From: CAZQKL01 sp964593895 [NCBI: uncultured bacterium]
GTDB taxonomy: Bacteria; DYJV01
Length of the DNA: 48,290 nucleotides
Direction of reading: 5' to 3'
NCBI GenBank assembly: GCA_964593895.1
Contig: CAZQKL010000002.1
Location: 1-48,290, forward strand
Positions within the stretch are counted from its first letter, which is position 1, and each line of letters opens with the position of its first letter. Under the pieces are notes generated by a model. The model did no database searches. It saw only the letters and a list, made by a program, of their open reading frames with translations, and was not told the origin of the DNA. The position numbers and the translations under genes were made by a program. Of this stretch, positions 16,500-26,293 are shown piece after piece.

Positions 16500-17772
16500 A
16501 ATTGCAATAATTGGTCTTGGTTATGTTGGACTTCCCCTTGCTGTAGCATTTGGGGAAAAATTTAAAACAATTGGATTTGATATAAATAGTGAAAGAATTA
16601 ATCAGTTGAAAAATAATTATGACAGGACAAATGAAGTAAGTGAAGATGAGATAAAAAAAGCAAAATTTTTAAAGTTTACAGATAAAGTTGATGATATAAA
16701 TGAAGCAAATATCTATATAATCACAGTTCCCACCCCTATTGATGAACATAAAAGACCTGATTTAAGAGCAATTATTTCTGCAACTGAAACTGTTGGTAAG
16801 ATTTTGAAAAAAGGTGATATTGTTGTTTATGAATCCACTGTATTTCCAGGTTGCACAGAAGAAATTTGCGTGCCAATTCTTGAAAAGGAAAGTAAATTAA
16901 AGTTTAATAAAGACTTTTTTTGCGGATATTCACCAGAAAGAATAAATCCAGGAGATAAAAAGCATAGATTAAAGGATATTATAAAAGTTGTAAGTGGTTC
17001 TACAAAAGAAGTTACTGAAACTCTTGCAAATTTATACGGAAAAATAATTGATGCAGGTGTTTATAAAGCTAAAAGTATTAAAGTTGCTGAAGCTGCAAAA
17101 GTTATTGAAAATACTCAAAGAGACCTTAACATAGCTCTTGTAAATGAGCTTAGTTTAATTTTTGATAAAATGAACATAAATACAAAAGAAGTTTTAGAAA
17201 CAGCAGGGACCAAATGGAATTTCTTAAAATTTGAACCTGGTCTTGTTGGAGGTCACTGTATTGGAGTTGACCCATATTATCTTACTTTTAAAGCTCAAAG
17301 TGTAGGATACCATCCAGAGGTAATCCTTGCTGGTAGAAGAATAAATGATAATATGGGGATTTTTATTGCAGAAAAAACTGTAAAGCTTTTAATAAAATCT
17401 TCTAAAAAAATAAATGGAGCAAGTGTTTTGCTTGCAGGGTTCACTTTTAAAGAAAACTGCCCTGATGTGAGAAATACAAGAGTTATTGATATTTACAATG
17501 AGCTTTTAGATTATTGCATAAATGTAGATATTTATGACCCAATTGCTGATAAAAATGATGCTTTTAAAAGTTACAAGGTAAAAATTTTAGATAAAATTCC
17601 AGAGAAAAAATATGATGCAATTATCATTGCGGTAAAACATGAAATTTTCAAAAAAGAATTTAATGCTGAAAATGTTAAAAGATTTATAAATGGAAAAACT
17701 GTAATTATTGATGTAAAATCAATTCTTTACAAAGAAAAATTTCCACCAACAATTATTTACTGGAATCTTTAA
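16489..17772 (+). CDS. UDP-N-acetylhexosamine 6-dehydrogenase (TviB/WbpA-like)
   Basis: A 427-residue nucleotide-sugar dehydrogenase oxidising a UDP-N-acetyl sugar to the uronic acid with two NAD+. It has N-terminal Rossmann [10 protein letters not shown], the catalytic cysteine region [12 protein letters not shown], and the C-terminal [14 protein letters not shown] block typical of the TviB/VipA/WbpO subgroup. It starts with TTG at 16489 inside the htpX 3' end, with GGAGG about 10 bases upstream; no other start keeps the Rossmann motif. It likely feeds capsule, O-antigen or other surface glycan synthesis. Substrate identity is inferred. Confidence 0.9.
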   Translation: MEHKIAIIGLGYVGLPLAVAFGEKFKTIGFDINSERINQLKNNYDRTNEVSEDEIKKAKFLKFTDKVDDINEANIYIITVPTPIDEHKRPDLRAIISATETVGKILKKGDIVVYESTVFPGCTEEICVPILEKESKLKFNKDFFCGYSPERINPGDKKHRLKDIIKVVSGSTKEVTETLANLYGKIIDAGVYKAKSIKVAEAAKVIENTQRDLNIALVNELSLIFDKMNINTKEVLETAGTKWNFLKFEPGLVGGHCIGVDPYYLTFKAQSVGYHPEVILAGRRINDNMGIFIAEKTVKLLIKSSKKINGASVLLAGFTFKENCPDVRNTRVIDIYNELLDYCINVDIYDPIADKNDAFKSYKVKILDKIPEKKYDAIIIAVKHEIFKKEFNAENVKRFINGKTVIIDVKSILYKEKFPPTIIYWNL

Positions 17773-19036
17773 AAGCTAATCTATTTGAATACTGCTCAAT
17801 TAAATCTTTATGAATAATTTTTATTAACCCTTCCTCAACTTTTAAAAATCCTCTTTTTATAAAAATTTCAAGAGCTTTTTTCATATTTTCATCATTTATA
17901 TCTTCAATTTTAACATCTCTATTTTTCATTAAAAAATTTGCAAGAAGATAGGTAGAAGTTGGAACTATATTTTTTCTTAAAATTTCAATAATATTATGAG
18001 CAAATTCTTTTGGAGATAAACTATTATCTGGTGAAACCTCAATTGGAGAAAGTATTTTTACAAAAATTTCAGCGTTTTTAAAATTTTTATACTCATAATT
18101 TAAATATGATAGCTCCTGAAATAGGTCTCTATCAGTTATATTCTTTCCATTCTGAGCTTCAAATAGGGAAGTATCTTCTGGAACAACTGTGTAAGAAATT
18201 GTTATTGGGGTAAAATAAGCTTTTCTATTTTTACTTTTTATAAATTCAAAAATATCTGTAATTATTCCCAATTTAGGTTTTCCAATTTTTCCATCCCTTG
18301 AGCGTCCACCTTCAATATAAAATAAAAATGGTTCATTTTTTTCCCAAAGATAAAAATTGTAATATTTAAAAGCCATTCTATAAAGTGGATTGTGTATCCA
18401 TTTAAAATTCTCTTTTAAATAATCTCTTCTAAGTTTTTCAACATTAAGTTTTGGAAGAAGAATTTTTGAAATTCCCCTATATAAATTTGCTCCTGCAACT
18501 ATAACAGGATGAAATAATTTTAATCTATTTAATACAAATGCTATTGGAATGTGGTCAGCATTGGAAACATGATTTGGAAGATAAAATAATGGGAAATTCC
18601 CTTGAATTTTTTTTATTTTTTCAATATCTTTCCTATCTGCAACAACTTTTAAATTTTTTATAAATTGCCTAAATTTAATTTTACATACATACTTAAAAAA
18701 AATCAAAAATGCAGGATTAAAATCAGCTGAAATATCTTCAAGATAGTATTTTGAAAGAAAATTTATAACTTCATCAATTGATTTTAAATTATTTAATTTT
18801 TGAAGTAATTTTTCATACTTTTCTCCACTTCTATTTTTAAAATAAATCTTCTGTAAAATTTTTGCCTCTTCACCAATTATATATTTTTTTATTGAATGTC
18901 TATTAAAATAATTTTCAATTTCATTTAAAACTTCATTAATTGCGGATTCTTTTATAATTCTCTGTTTATTCAAAAAAAATTTATTTGCAAAAGCAATAAT
19001 TAACCTATTATCAAAAAAATTTAAAATTTTTTTCAT
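17753..19036 (-). CDS. PlsB-like glycerol-phosphate acyltransferase
   Basis: A 427-residue acyltransferase. It has the HX4D catalytic motif in LPNHVSNADH, the EGGRSRDGKIGKPK phosphate-binding motif characteristic of the PlsB/GPAT group, and a following ITISYTVVPED segment. It is about half the size of classical PlsB (about 800 residues), lacking the long extra regions, and has no obvious membrane helix. It probably acylates glycerol-3-phosphate or a related acceptor in membrane lipid synthesis; lyso-phosphatidate acylation is the alternative. Its 3' end overlaps the convergent dehydrogenase by 20 bases. Confidence 0.8.
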   Translation of the reverse strand: MKKILNFFDNRLIIAFANKFFLNKQRIIKESAINEVLNEIENYFNRHSIKKYIIGEEAKILQKIYFKNRSGEKYEKLLQKLNNLKSIDEVINFLSKYYLEDISADFNPAFLIFFKYVCKIKFRQFIKNLKVVADRKDIEKIKKIQGNFPLFYLPNHVSNADHIPIAFVLNRLKLFHPVIVAGANLYRGISKILLPKLNVEKLRRDYLKENFKWIHNPLYRMAFKYYNFYLWEKNEPFLFYIEGGRSRDGKIGKPKLGIITDIFEFIKSKNRKAYFTPITISYTVVPEDTSLFEAQNGKNITDRDLFQELSYLNYEYKNFKNAEIFVKILSPIEVSPDNSLSPKEFAHNIIEILRKNIVPTSTYLLANFLMKNRDVKIEDINDENMKKALEIFIKRGFLKVEEGLIKIIHKDLIEQYSNRLAFKDSSK

Positions 19037-19038
19037 TT

Positions 19039-21405
19039 TTAATTTCTTGAAAGATATTTTTCAGCAGATTTTATAGGAATGGGTTTTGCAAATAAAAATC
19101 CCTGTATAATGTCACAGCCAAGTTTTCTAAGCTCATTTAATTGAGCGTCTTTTTCAACTCCTTCAGCAATTGTTTTCATATTTAACTTTTTTGCCAAATC
19201 AATAATTATTTCAACAACTTGATATGTTCTTTCATCAACAAGAAATTTTCTAATAAAGGAAATATCAATTTTTAAATAATCAACAGGTATTTCAGTTAAA
19301 TATGACAATGAGGAATATCCAGTTCCAAAATCATCAAGTAAAATCTTTATATTTTGTTTCTGTAAAATCTTTACAACTTCTTTTGCATATTCTGGATTAT
19401 TCACAAGCATTCTTTCAGTTATTTCAACATTTAAAAAATTTTCTTTTAAATCCTTAACTTTTGACACAATAAAATCTATAATATCTTTTTTTGCAAAACT
19501 TCTTGCGGTTAGGTTAACTGAAATTGGTTTTATTTCATAACCTTTTGAACTCCAGAAGATAATTGTTTCAATAATTTTGCTAATTATACTTTTTTCAACT
19601 TCAAATATAAACTCTGAACTTTCAAGAGCTTCAATAAAAAAATATGGGGTAATTATTCCTTTTTCAGGATGATTAATTCTTAAAAGGGACTCAAAGCCTG
19701 CTAATTTTAAAGACTCAGCATAAAAATATGGTTGTAAATAAACCTCAAACCAATTATTTTCATAAGCATTAACAATAAGATTTCTTGATTCTCTCTCTTT
19801 AATAATTATTTTTTCAATATCTTTATTAAATATTGCAAATCTATTTGGACCTTTTTCTTTTGCAATGTTTAAGGCTGTTCTCGCATTATTTATAAGTTCA
19901 TTTATATCCACTCCATCTCTTTCATAAAAAGAGACTCCAATGTTAATATCAATATTCAAATTTTTTTCTGTAAATTTTGACACTTTAAATATTTCAACAA
20001 TGCTCTGTAAAAAAGAGATAATATCTTTTCCATCAACTATTGTGAAAAATGAAAATTCATCACCACCTGTTCTTGAAACAACTCCATCTGGAATTAATCT
20101 TTCAAGAAGGGAGGCAACTTCTTTAAGCAAAATATCGCCTATTTTATTAGAAAAAACCTTATTCAGATATGAAAAATTATAAATATCAAGGACAAATATT
20201 CCACCAACCTTCCCTTCTGAAATTTCATTAACTTTTCTTTGAACTTCAAAAATAAACCCATATCTGTTTAAAACTCCTGTTAAAATATCATAAAATTTTA
20301 ACCTATAAACTTCTCCTTCAAGCTTTTCCTCTCTTGTTAAATCTTTTCCAAGAGCAACAAAGTATTCAATTTTATTTCCTATTTTTACTGGAATAATTAA
20401 ATGTTCAACTTTAAAAAAATTACCAAATTTATCCTTGTTAATTATTACACAACTGAAAGGTTTTCCAGATTTTAAGGTGGTCCACATCTTTTCATAAAAT
20501 TTTTTATCATAAAATCCAGATTTTAATATTTTAGGATTGTTCCCAATTAACTCCTGTTTTGAGTATTTTGATAATCTTTCAACTGTTTTATTTACATAAA
20601 TAATTGTTCCATTTTTATCTGTAATTAAAACCCAGTCTGGACTGTTTTCCAAAGCACTATACAAAATCTTTATATTTTTCTCCTTTTCTATTTTATCAAG
20701 TCCAAAAGAAATAGCTTCCTTAACTTCTTCAAGTAGTCTTCTTTCACTTAAATTGAAATATTCTGGAACTTTGGAAAAAATCCCAAGAACATATCTTATC
20801 TTATCTCCTTTTTTTAATGGAATTAAACATACAGAACTGTATTTGCATTCATTAACCTTATTATAAATAAAAACAATCTTATTTTTCAAAATTTCTGCAA
20901 TAACATCTTGCTTTTCAACACAATTTATGAAGAATTTATTTGTTGAATATAGCTTACCTTCTGAAAATTCAGCAATTTCTACATCATCTGCTTCATAAAT
21001 ATCTTTTACTTCATTTAAAATTCTTTTTATAAATGTTTTCTCATCTTCACATAAATTTAAAACTGAATTTATGTTTCCAATCAAATGATATGCTTTTTCA
21101 AGGAATTTTTGAACTGAAATATTGAAAAAAATTAAAATTTTTATATCATTTAAATCTGTGAAATATAGCTGACATTTGACAAGTGCTCCATTTTTTCTCT
21201 TTAAATCCCATTCAAAACTATTTTTTTCAATCTCTGGCTCATTGAAAAATATATCATTTAGGCTAATTTTTTTAAATTCATCCTCACTGTATCCAAGTAT
21301 TTCAATTGCTCCTTTATTCACATAGATTATTTCATCTTTTTTATAAGCTATTACTCCAAAAAAGGGGATGTTTTTTATTAGCCCAATAATATCTAAATTA
21401 ATCAT
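19039..21405 (-). CDS. PAS-GAF-PAS-GGDEF-EAL cyclic-di-GMP enzyme
   Basis: A 788-residue signalling protein. Order: PAS (about 8-100), GAF-like (about 112-240), PAS (about 250-355), GGDEF (about 368-525; intact GGDEF at 447-451) and EAL (about 545-788). The EAL motif reads ESL, keeping the metal-binding glutamate; the later ITERML, LLDDFGTGYSSL, LKIDISF, AEGVEK and QGFLFAKP segments retain the catalytic residues. The usual RxxD inhibitory site before GGDEF is not at its normal spacing (IPDG there). It has no membrane segment, so it is a cytosolic sensor that could make or break c-di-GMP. It overlaps mqnC by 8 bases. Confidence 0.9.
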   Translation of the reverse strand: MINLDIIGLIKNIPFFGVIAYKKDEIIYVNKGAIEILGYSEDEFKKISLNDIFFNEPEIEKNSFEWDLKRKNGALVKCQLYFTDLNDIKILIFFNISVQKFLEKAYHLIGNINSVLNLCEDEKTFIKRILNEVKDIYEADDVEIAEFSEGKLYSTNKFFINCVEKQDVIAEILKNKIVFIYNKVNECKYSSVCLIPLKKGDKIRYVLGIFSKVPEYFNLSERRLLEEVKEAISFGLDKIEKEKNIKILYSALENSPDWVLITDKNGTIIYVNKTVERLSKYSKQELIGNNPKILKSGFYDKKFYEKMWTTLKSGKPFSCVIINKDKFGNFFKVEHLIIPVKIGNKIEYFVALGKDLTREEKLEGEVYRLKFYDILTGVLNRYGFIFEVQRKVNEISEGKVGGIFVLDIYNFSYLNKVFSNKIGDILLKEVASLLERLIPDGVVSRTGGDEFSFFTIVDGKDIISFLQSIVEIFKVSKFTEKNLNIDINIGVSFYERDGVDINELINNARTALNIAKEKGPNRFAIFNKDIEKIIIKERESRNLIVNAYENNWFEVYLQPYFYAESLKLAGFESLLRINHPEKGIITPYFFIEALESSEFIFEVEKSIISKIIETIIFWSSKGYEIKPISVNLTARSFAKKDIIDFIVSKVKDLKENFLNVEITERMLVNNPEYAKEVVKILQKQNIKILLDDFGTGYSSLSYLTEIPVDYLKIDISFIRKFLVDERTYQVVEIIIDLAKKLNMKTIAEGVEKDAQLNELRKLGCDIIQGFLFAKPIPIKSAEKYLSRN

Positions 21406-22477
21406 ATAGCACCTTTAAAATATTGTAAAATGTATCTCTTTGAGCTGGGATAAATCCTGCATCTTTGATTAAAAAGATAATATCCTCTTTTTTTAAATTA
21501 AAACTTACTCCTGCAGATTTTACAACATTTTCTTCAATCATTGTGCTTCCAAAATCATTTGCTCCAAAAAATAGTGAAATTTGAGCAACTTTTGCTCCCT
21601 GAGTGACCCATGAAGTTTGAATATTCTTTATATTTTGCAAAACAATTCTTGAAATAGCCAATATCTTCAAAAATTCAACGCCACCTGCCTTATATTTTAC
21701 AACATTCTCAAGAGCTGTATTTTTTGGTTGAAAACTCCAGCATATAAAAGCAGTAAAACCTCCTGTTTTATCCTGAATTTCCTTAATTCTAAATAGATGC
21801 TCAATAATATCTTTCTCATCTTCAATAGAACCAAACATCATTGTTGCAGTTGATTTTAAGCCAAGTTCATGTGCAGTAATCATAACTTCAGCCCATTTTT
21901 CCCATGGAATTTTATTTGGGCTTATCTTTTTTCTCACTGAATTTACAAGAATTTCAGCTCCACCTCCTGGAATTGAACCAAGTCCAGCTTGTTTTAATTT
22001 TTCAATTGTTTCTTTTATGGTTAATTTTGAATTTTCAGCTATATGACAAATTTCTGGAGCACTTAATCCATGAATGTTTATATTAAACCTTTCCTTTATT
22101 TTGGAAAAAAGTTCAATGAAGTAATCTATTTTTAAATCTGGATGAAGTCCTCCCTGAATTAAAATCTGCGTTCCTTCAAGATTTATTGTCTCTTCTATTT
22201 TTTTAAAAATTTCATCAAAGCTTAAAAAATAAGCATCTTTATCATTTTTATCTCTGTAAAATGCACAAAATTTACATTTACATTTGCATATATTTGTATA
22301 ATTTATGTTTCTATCAACAACAAAAGTCACAATTTTTGAATTATTATGAATTTTATTTCTAATAAAATGAGCTGTTTTTCCAAGTGTGATTAAATCACAT
22401 TTTTTTAATAAAATTAATGCTTCTTCTCTGTTTACTTCCTCTCCATTGTAAACTTTTTCTAAAATTTTATCCAACAT
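21398..22477 (-). CDS. mqnC: Cyclic dehypoxanthinyl futalosine synthase
   Basis: A 359-residue radical SAM enzyme of the futalosine menaquinone pathway. The iron-sulfur motif is CKCKCKFC (CX3CX2C) in the DRNINYTNIC...CAFYR context diagnostic of MqnC. GSIPGGGAEIL is also typical. It closes a ring on dehypoxanthine futalosine. It sits two bases after mqnE. Other mqn genes are not in the window. Confidence 0.92.
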   Translation of the reverse strand: MLDKILEKVYNGEEVNREEALILLKKCDLITLGKTAHFIRNKIHNNSKIVTFVVDRNINYTNICKCKCKFCAFYRDKNDKDAYFLSFDEIFKKIEETINLEGTQILIQGGLHPDLKIDYFIELFSKIKERFNINIHGLSAPEICHIAENSKLTIKETIEKLKQAGLGSIPGGGAEILVNSVRKKISPNKIPWEKWAEVMITAHELGLKSTATMMFGSIEDEKDIIEHLFRIKEIQDKTGGFTAFICWSFQPKNTALENVVKYKAGGVEFLKILAISRIVLQNIKNIQTSWVTQGAKVAQISLFFGANDFGSTMIEENVVKSAGVSFNLKKEDIIFLIKDAGFIPAQRDTFYNILKVLYD

Positions 22478-22479
22478 TT

Positions 22480-23550
22480 TTAATTGTATATCATTAACTT
22501 ATTGTAAAATGAATCCCTTTCAACAGGTATTTTCCCAGCTTTTTTAATTAAATAAACAATTTCATCAACAGTTAAACCTTCTTTTGATAAAGCGTTTGCA
22601 GAATGGGTAATTCTTTCTTTAACAACAGTTCCATCAAAATCGTTTGCTCCAAAGTTAAGTGCAATTTGTGCACACTTTTCTGTTAGCATAACCCAGTAAG
22701 CTTTTATGTTTTTGATGTTGTTTAAAAAAATCCTACTTATTGCAATTGTTTTTAAATCATCAATTCCAGTTGTGTATGGAAATTTTTTAATCTGGGTATT
22801 TTTTGCATGAAATGATAAAGGAATAAAAGCAAGAAATCCTCCTGTTTTTTCCTGCAGGTCTCTTAACATTTTAAGATGTAAAATCCTGTCTTTTATACTT
22901 TCAACATGACCATATAGCATTGTGCAATTTGTTTTTATTCCAAGATTATGGGCAATTTCAATAACTTCAAGCCATCTTTTCCCTGATATCTTTTCTGGAC
23001 ATATTTTTTTTCTTACATCCTCAACTAAAATTTCAGCTCCACCTCCAGGCATAAGGTCAAGTCCAGCATCTTTTAATATTTCAAGAACTTCTTTTACTGA
23101 TTTTCCAGAAATTCTACTAAAATAATCTATCTCAACTGCAGTGAAAGCTTTTAAAATTATTTTTGGATGAGCTTTTTTTAACTCTTTTAAAAGATTAACA
23201 TAATAATCAAATGGCCATTCTGGATGAAGCCCACCAACTATGTGAAATTCTGTTATTCCAAATTCCTCAGAATTTTCACATTCTTTTAAAATTTTTTCAA
23301 TTGAATATTCATAACTACCTTTTTCTCCTTTGCTTTTTGAAAAAGCACAAAATTTACATCTATTTACACAAATATTTGTTGGATTTATATGCTTGTTTAT
23401 ATTGAAATAAACATATTTGGAATTTTTTATCTCTGCAAGTTCTCCAAGAGTGTGAATATCAACTTCATTGAATAAGAAAATAGCTTCATCTTCTGAAATC
23501 GGGTAATTTCCCTCTATTTTTTTTCTTATATCTTTCAGTTTCAAACTCAT
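22480..23550 (-). CDS. mqnE: Aminodeoxyfutalosine synthase
   Basis: A 356-residue radical SAM enzyme. The INKHINPTNICVNRCKFCAF block places the CX3CX2C motif in the MqnE form, distinct from the adjacent MqnC, and LMPGGGAEILVEDVR is conserved. It joins the chorismate-derived enolpyruvyl compound (made by MqnA) to SAM-derived adenosine. The ATG overlaps the stop of the preceding membrane protein (ATGA). Together with mqnC it shows a low-potential menaquinone respiratory chain. Confidence 0.92.
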   Translation of the reverse strand: MSLKLKDIRKKIEGNYPISEDEAIFLFNEVDIHTLGELAEIKNSKYVYFNINKHINPTNICVNRCKFCAFSKSKGEKGSYEYSIEKILKECENSEEFGITEFHIVGGLHPEWPFDYYVNLLKELKKAHPKIILKAFTAVEIDYFSRISGKSVKEVLEILKDAGLDLMPGGGAEILVEDVRKKICPEKISGKRWLEVIEIAHNLGIKTNCTMLYGHVESIKDRILHLKMLRDLQEKTGGFLAFIPLSFHAKNTQIKKFPYTTGIDDLKTIAISRIFLNNIKNIKAYWVMLTEKCAQIALNFGANDFDGTVVKERITHSANALSKEGLTVDEIVYLIKKAGKIPVERDSFYNKLMIYN

Positions 23551-24212
23551 TTTATTCTGAATACTACAAAATTTATAACTTTTTTAAGTTCATTTTCATT
23601 AACATCTGGACATGCTTTAATTATTGCTTTAATTATGTTATCTTCAATAATTACTGATAATTTAGCTTCATAATTTGGTATCTCTTCAAGAAATTTATCA
23701 TCAACAAGCTTTTTAAAATCCTCACTAACCTTTTTGGCAATATAATTGTATAAATTATTTAAGTCAACTTGATATTTTGATTTGAATATACATGTGACCT
23801 GACATGTTAAAATTCTTTTAGAATTAACTCCATTAAATTCATATCCCATCATAAAATTAAAATTATAAGTTTTTGTCTCCTGTTCAATTTTTGCCTGAAG
23901 CATTTTCTCTTTTGTTATATAGATTACTTTTGGATTTATTTTCAGGAAATTTGACTTAATAACAATTTTTTTTGTTGCTTGTTTATAACATAAAAAAGCT
24001 AAAACTAAATTTATTATTCCCAAAAAAACAATAATTCCAAAAAAAATTAATTTTTTTTTATCCTTTTTTTCTTCAGGTTTTTCTTGAGGTTTATTTTCTT
24101 TTTCTTTTTTCTCTTCAGGTTTTTCAGGCTCTTTCTCTTCTACATCTTCTTCTTTTATCTCTTCAATAATTTTTTCTACATCTAATTTATCAAGTTCAGT
24201 CTTTTTTGCCAT
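23547..24212 (-). CDS. Single-pass membrane protein of unknown function
   Basis: A 221-residue protein I cannot assign. Residues 1-54 are a charged, lysine/glutamate/proline-rich cytoplasmic tail, 55-76 are a membrane helix (LIFFGIIVFLGIINLVLAFL), and 77-221 form a compact probably periplasmic domain with regular beta and alpha pattern. The topology recalls FliL, but no flagellar gene is present and the match is only topological. It lies between the CoxE-like VWA gene (no gap) and mqnE (4-base overlap), so it is probably co-expressed with the MoxR-VWA pair. Confidence 0.75.
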   Translation of the reverse strand: MAKKTELDKLDVEKIIEEIKEEDVEEKEPEKPEEKKEKENKPQEKPEEKKDKKKLIFFGIIVFLGIINLVLAFLCYKQATKKIVIKSNFLKINPKVIYITKEKMLQAKIEQETKTYNFNFMMGYEFNGVNSKRILTCQVTCIFKSKYQVDLNNLYNYIAKKVSEDFKKLVDDKFLEEIPNYEAKLSVIIEDNIIKAIIKACPDVNENELKKVINFVVFRIK

Positions 24213-25385
24213 TTAAACAACCTTTACAAGCTCTTTTACTGCATCTTCAAGGCCTTCAATAGTTAAAGGAAACATTGGAAAAACTCTTTTTATCGCATTA
24301 ATAGTTGGATGGTCCCAATAATACTTTTTTACAGGATTTAACCAAACAACCTTTTTAAAATGGCTTGCAATCCTTTTTAACCATTCAATTCCTGGAGTTT
24401 CATTATAAAACCAGTAATCTATATTTCCACCTTTCATAAAAAGCTCACTTGGAGCCATCATTGCATCGCCAACAATTATTACTCTGTAATCAATTTCAAA
24501 ATTTTTAAAAAGAAGTGGTGTTGGATAAACTTTTCCCTTCTCATAATCAAGATAAAGATAATCGTAAATGCAATTGTGAAAATAGAAAAACTTGAAGTCT
24601 CTAAAATGCTGTATAGAATTTGCAGCAGAAAATAATCTATCAACCAATCTTGCATGGGGAAGCATTGAACCGCCTGTATCCATTAAAAGAAGAAGTTTAA
24701 CATTGTTTTTTTTAGCTTTCTTAAATACAAGTTCAATCTCTCCTCCATTTTTACATGTTTTGTCAATAGTTTCATCTAAATCAAGTTCTTCCTCTGCACC
24801 AATTCTTTGCAAAATTCTTAATTTTTTTAAAGCAACTTTTATCTGCCTTACATCAAGAGTTACATCAGTTCTGTAATTTTTAAATCTTCTTTCTGATGCT
24901 ATCTGAATTGCAGACCTATTTTTTGATTCTCCACCTACTCTTATTCCTTCAGGGTGATATCCTGAATGTCCAAATGGACTTGTTCCTCCTGTGCCAATCC
25001 ATTTTGAACCACCATCATGACGCTCTTTCTGTTCTTTTAATCTCTCATAAAAAAGCTTTCTTAATTCTTCAAAATTGTATCTTTTAATCTTTTTTAATTC
25101 TTCTCTGGAAAGTTCCTTATTTTGAATAGCTTTTGCAAGCCATTTTAATACTTTTTCAATTTCAACTTTATCGTAACCTAAATTTTCAAAATAAGTTTTA
25201 AATGCAATATCAAATTGGTCGTAAAAAGTTTCAGATTTAACAAGAATGCTTCTTGCAAGATAGTAAAAATCTGTAAGAGAATTATTTGCAAAACCTTCAT
25301 ACAAAGCTTTTGTGAAAGTCATCCATTCTGTTATTGTAACAGGAATTTTAAATGCCCGTAATGTATAAAAAAAATCTAAAAACAT
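24213..25385 (-). CDS. CoxE-like von Willebrand factor A domain protein
   Basis: A 390-residue protein of the CoxE-like VWA family. The N-terminal helical part is followed by a conserved glycine-rich block (WIGTGGTSPFG, HPEGIRVGG at about 129-152) and a VWA domain with MIDAS motif DTGGSM (236-241; glycine in place of the usual first serine) and an aspartate at VGDAMMAPSE (307). Such proteins act with MoxR ATPases as chaperones that insert metals or remodel complexes. It starts one base after the moxR stop. Confidence 0.88.
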   Translation of the reverse strand: MFLDFFYTLRAFKIPVTITEWMTFTKALYEGFANNSLTDFYYLARSILVKSETFYDQFDIAFKTYFENLGYDKVEIEKVLKWLAKAIQNKELSREELKKIKRYNFEELRKLFYERLKEQKERHDGGSKWIGTGGTSPFGHSGYHPEGIRVGGESKNRSAIQIASERRFKNYRTDVTLDVRQIKVALKKLRILQRIGAEEELDLDETIDKTCKNGGEIELVFKKAKKNNVKLLLLMDTGGSMLPHARLVDRLFSAANSIQHFRDFKFFYFHNCIYDYLYLDYEKGKVYPTPLLFKNFEIDYRVIIVGDAMMAPSELFMKGGNIDYWFYNETPGIEWLKRIASHFKKVVWLNPVKKYYWDHPTINAIKRVFPMFPLTIEGLEDAVKELVKVV

Positions 25386-25386
25386 C

Positions 25387-26229
25387 TTACCAGTTAATTA
25401 TTCTTTTTGCTTTTTTTGAGCTTTTTAATAATTCAAAATCTTGCTCATTTTTTATTAATGCACCAAGAAAAGGCAGCTCTGAAATCTCTTTTGATTTAAT
25501 CTTTACACCACTAACAATTAACACTCTTATCCAGTCAATTAGTTCACTTGTTGAAGGTTTTTTTCTTAAATCCTCAATTTCTCGCAATTTGTAAAAAGCT
25601 TCAATGGCATAATTTAAAAGTTTTTTATCAATATCTGGAAAATGAACCTTAACAATTTTTTCCATCAATTCAGGAGTGGGAAATTCAATATAGTGAAATA
25701 TACATCTTCTTAAAAAAGCATCTGGAAGTTCCTTTTCAGAATTGCTCGTAATTATAACTATTGGCCTATTTTTAGCTTTTATAACTTCATCTGTTTCATA
25801 AATGTAAAAGCTCATTTCATCAAGCTCATGCAACAGGTCATTTGGAAATTCAATATCAGCTTTATCAATTTCATCAATTAACAATACTGCCTTTTCATCA
25901 CATAAAAATGCTTTTGCAAGAGGTCCAAACCTTATGTATTGCCTTATATTTGAAATGTCTCTATCTTTAAACCTTGCATCATTTAATCTTCTTACTGTGT
26001 CATAAATGTATAATCCTTCTTGTGCCTTTGTTGTCGATTTTATATTCCATATAAATAGAGGCTTGTTTAATGCTTCTGCAATAGCTTTTGCAAGTAAAGT
26101 TTTACCAGTTCCAGGTTCACCTTTTATTAAAAGTGGCTTTTCAAGAGCAATTGCGACATTTACAGCATTTTGCAAACTTTCATCAGCTATATACTGGTTG
26201 GTTCCTTTAAAATAGTTAAACTTTGTCAC
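25387..26229 (-). CDS. MoxR-family AAA+ ATPase
   Basis: About 280 residues. Walker A is GEPGTGKTLLA, Walker B is AVLLIDEIDKAD, the sensor 1 is VIITSNSEKELP, and the arginine finger region is DAFLRRC. It fits the CoxD/MoxR group that works with VWA partners. I chose the GTG at 26229 because GGAGG ends 6 bases before it; the TTG at 26235 would directly abut that site. It heads the minus-strand run of seven genes. Client complex unknown. Confidence 0.9.
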   Translation of the reverse strand: MTKFNYFKGTNQYIADESLQNAVNVAIALEKPLLIKGEPGTGKTLLAKAIAEALNKPLFIWNIKSTTKAQEGLYIYDTVRRLNDARFKDRDISNIRQYIRFGPLAKAFLCDEKAVLLIDEIDKADIEFPNDLLHELDEMSFYIYETDEVIKAKNRPIVIITSNSEKELPDAFLRRCIFHYIEFPTPELMEKIVKVHFPDIDKKLLNYAIEAFYKLREIEDLRKKPSTSELIDWIRVLIVSGVKIKSKEISELPFLGALIKNEQDFELLKSSKKAKRIINW

Positions 26230-26235
26230 CTCCAA

Positions 26236-26240
26236 CCTCC
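26236..26240 (-). promoter_or_regulatory. Shine-Dalgarno deciding the moxR start
   Basis: Minus-strand GGAGG (26240-26236) is 6 bases before GTG (26229-26227) but has no space before TTG (26235-26233). Confidence 0.7.
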
Positions 26241-26264
26241 TTTTATTTTCTCACCGAAGAAAAA

Positions 26265-26293
26265 TTTATACCAGTTTTTACTCAAATATGCAA
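26265..26293 (-). promoter_or_regulatory. Promoter of the moxR operon
   Basis: Minus-strand TTGCAT (26293-26288), 17 bases, TATAAA (26270-26265) with an upstream TGG extended element. The -35 lies in one arm of the inverted repeat at 26289-26314. Confidence 0.65.

Noticed and set aside
23547-24212. FliL annotation for the membrane protein
   Set aside because: Only topology matches; no flagellar genes are present and the conserved FliL C-terminus is not convincing.
24592-24876. 94-residue plus-strand frame opposite the VWA gene
   Set aside because: Serine/leucine-rich shadow typical of antisense frames in this genome.
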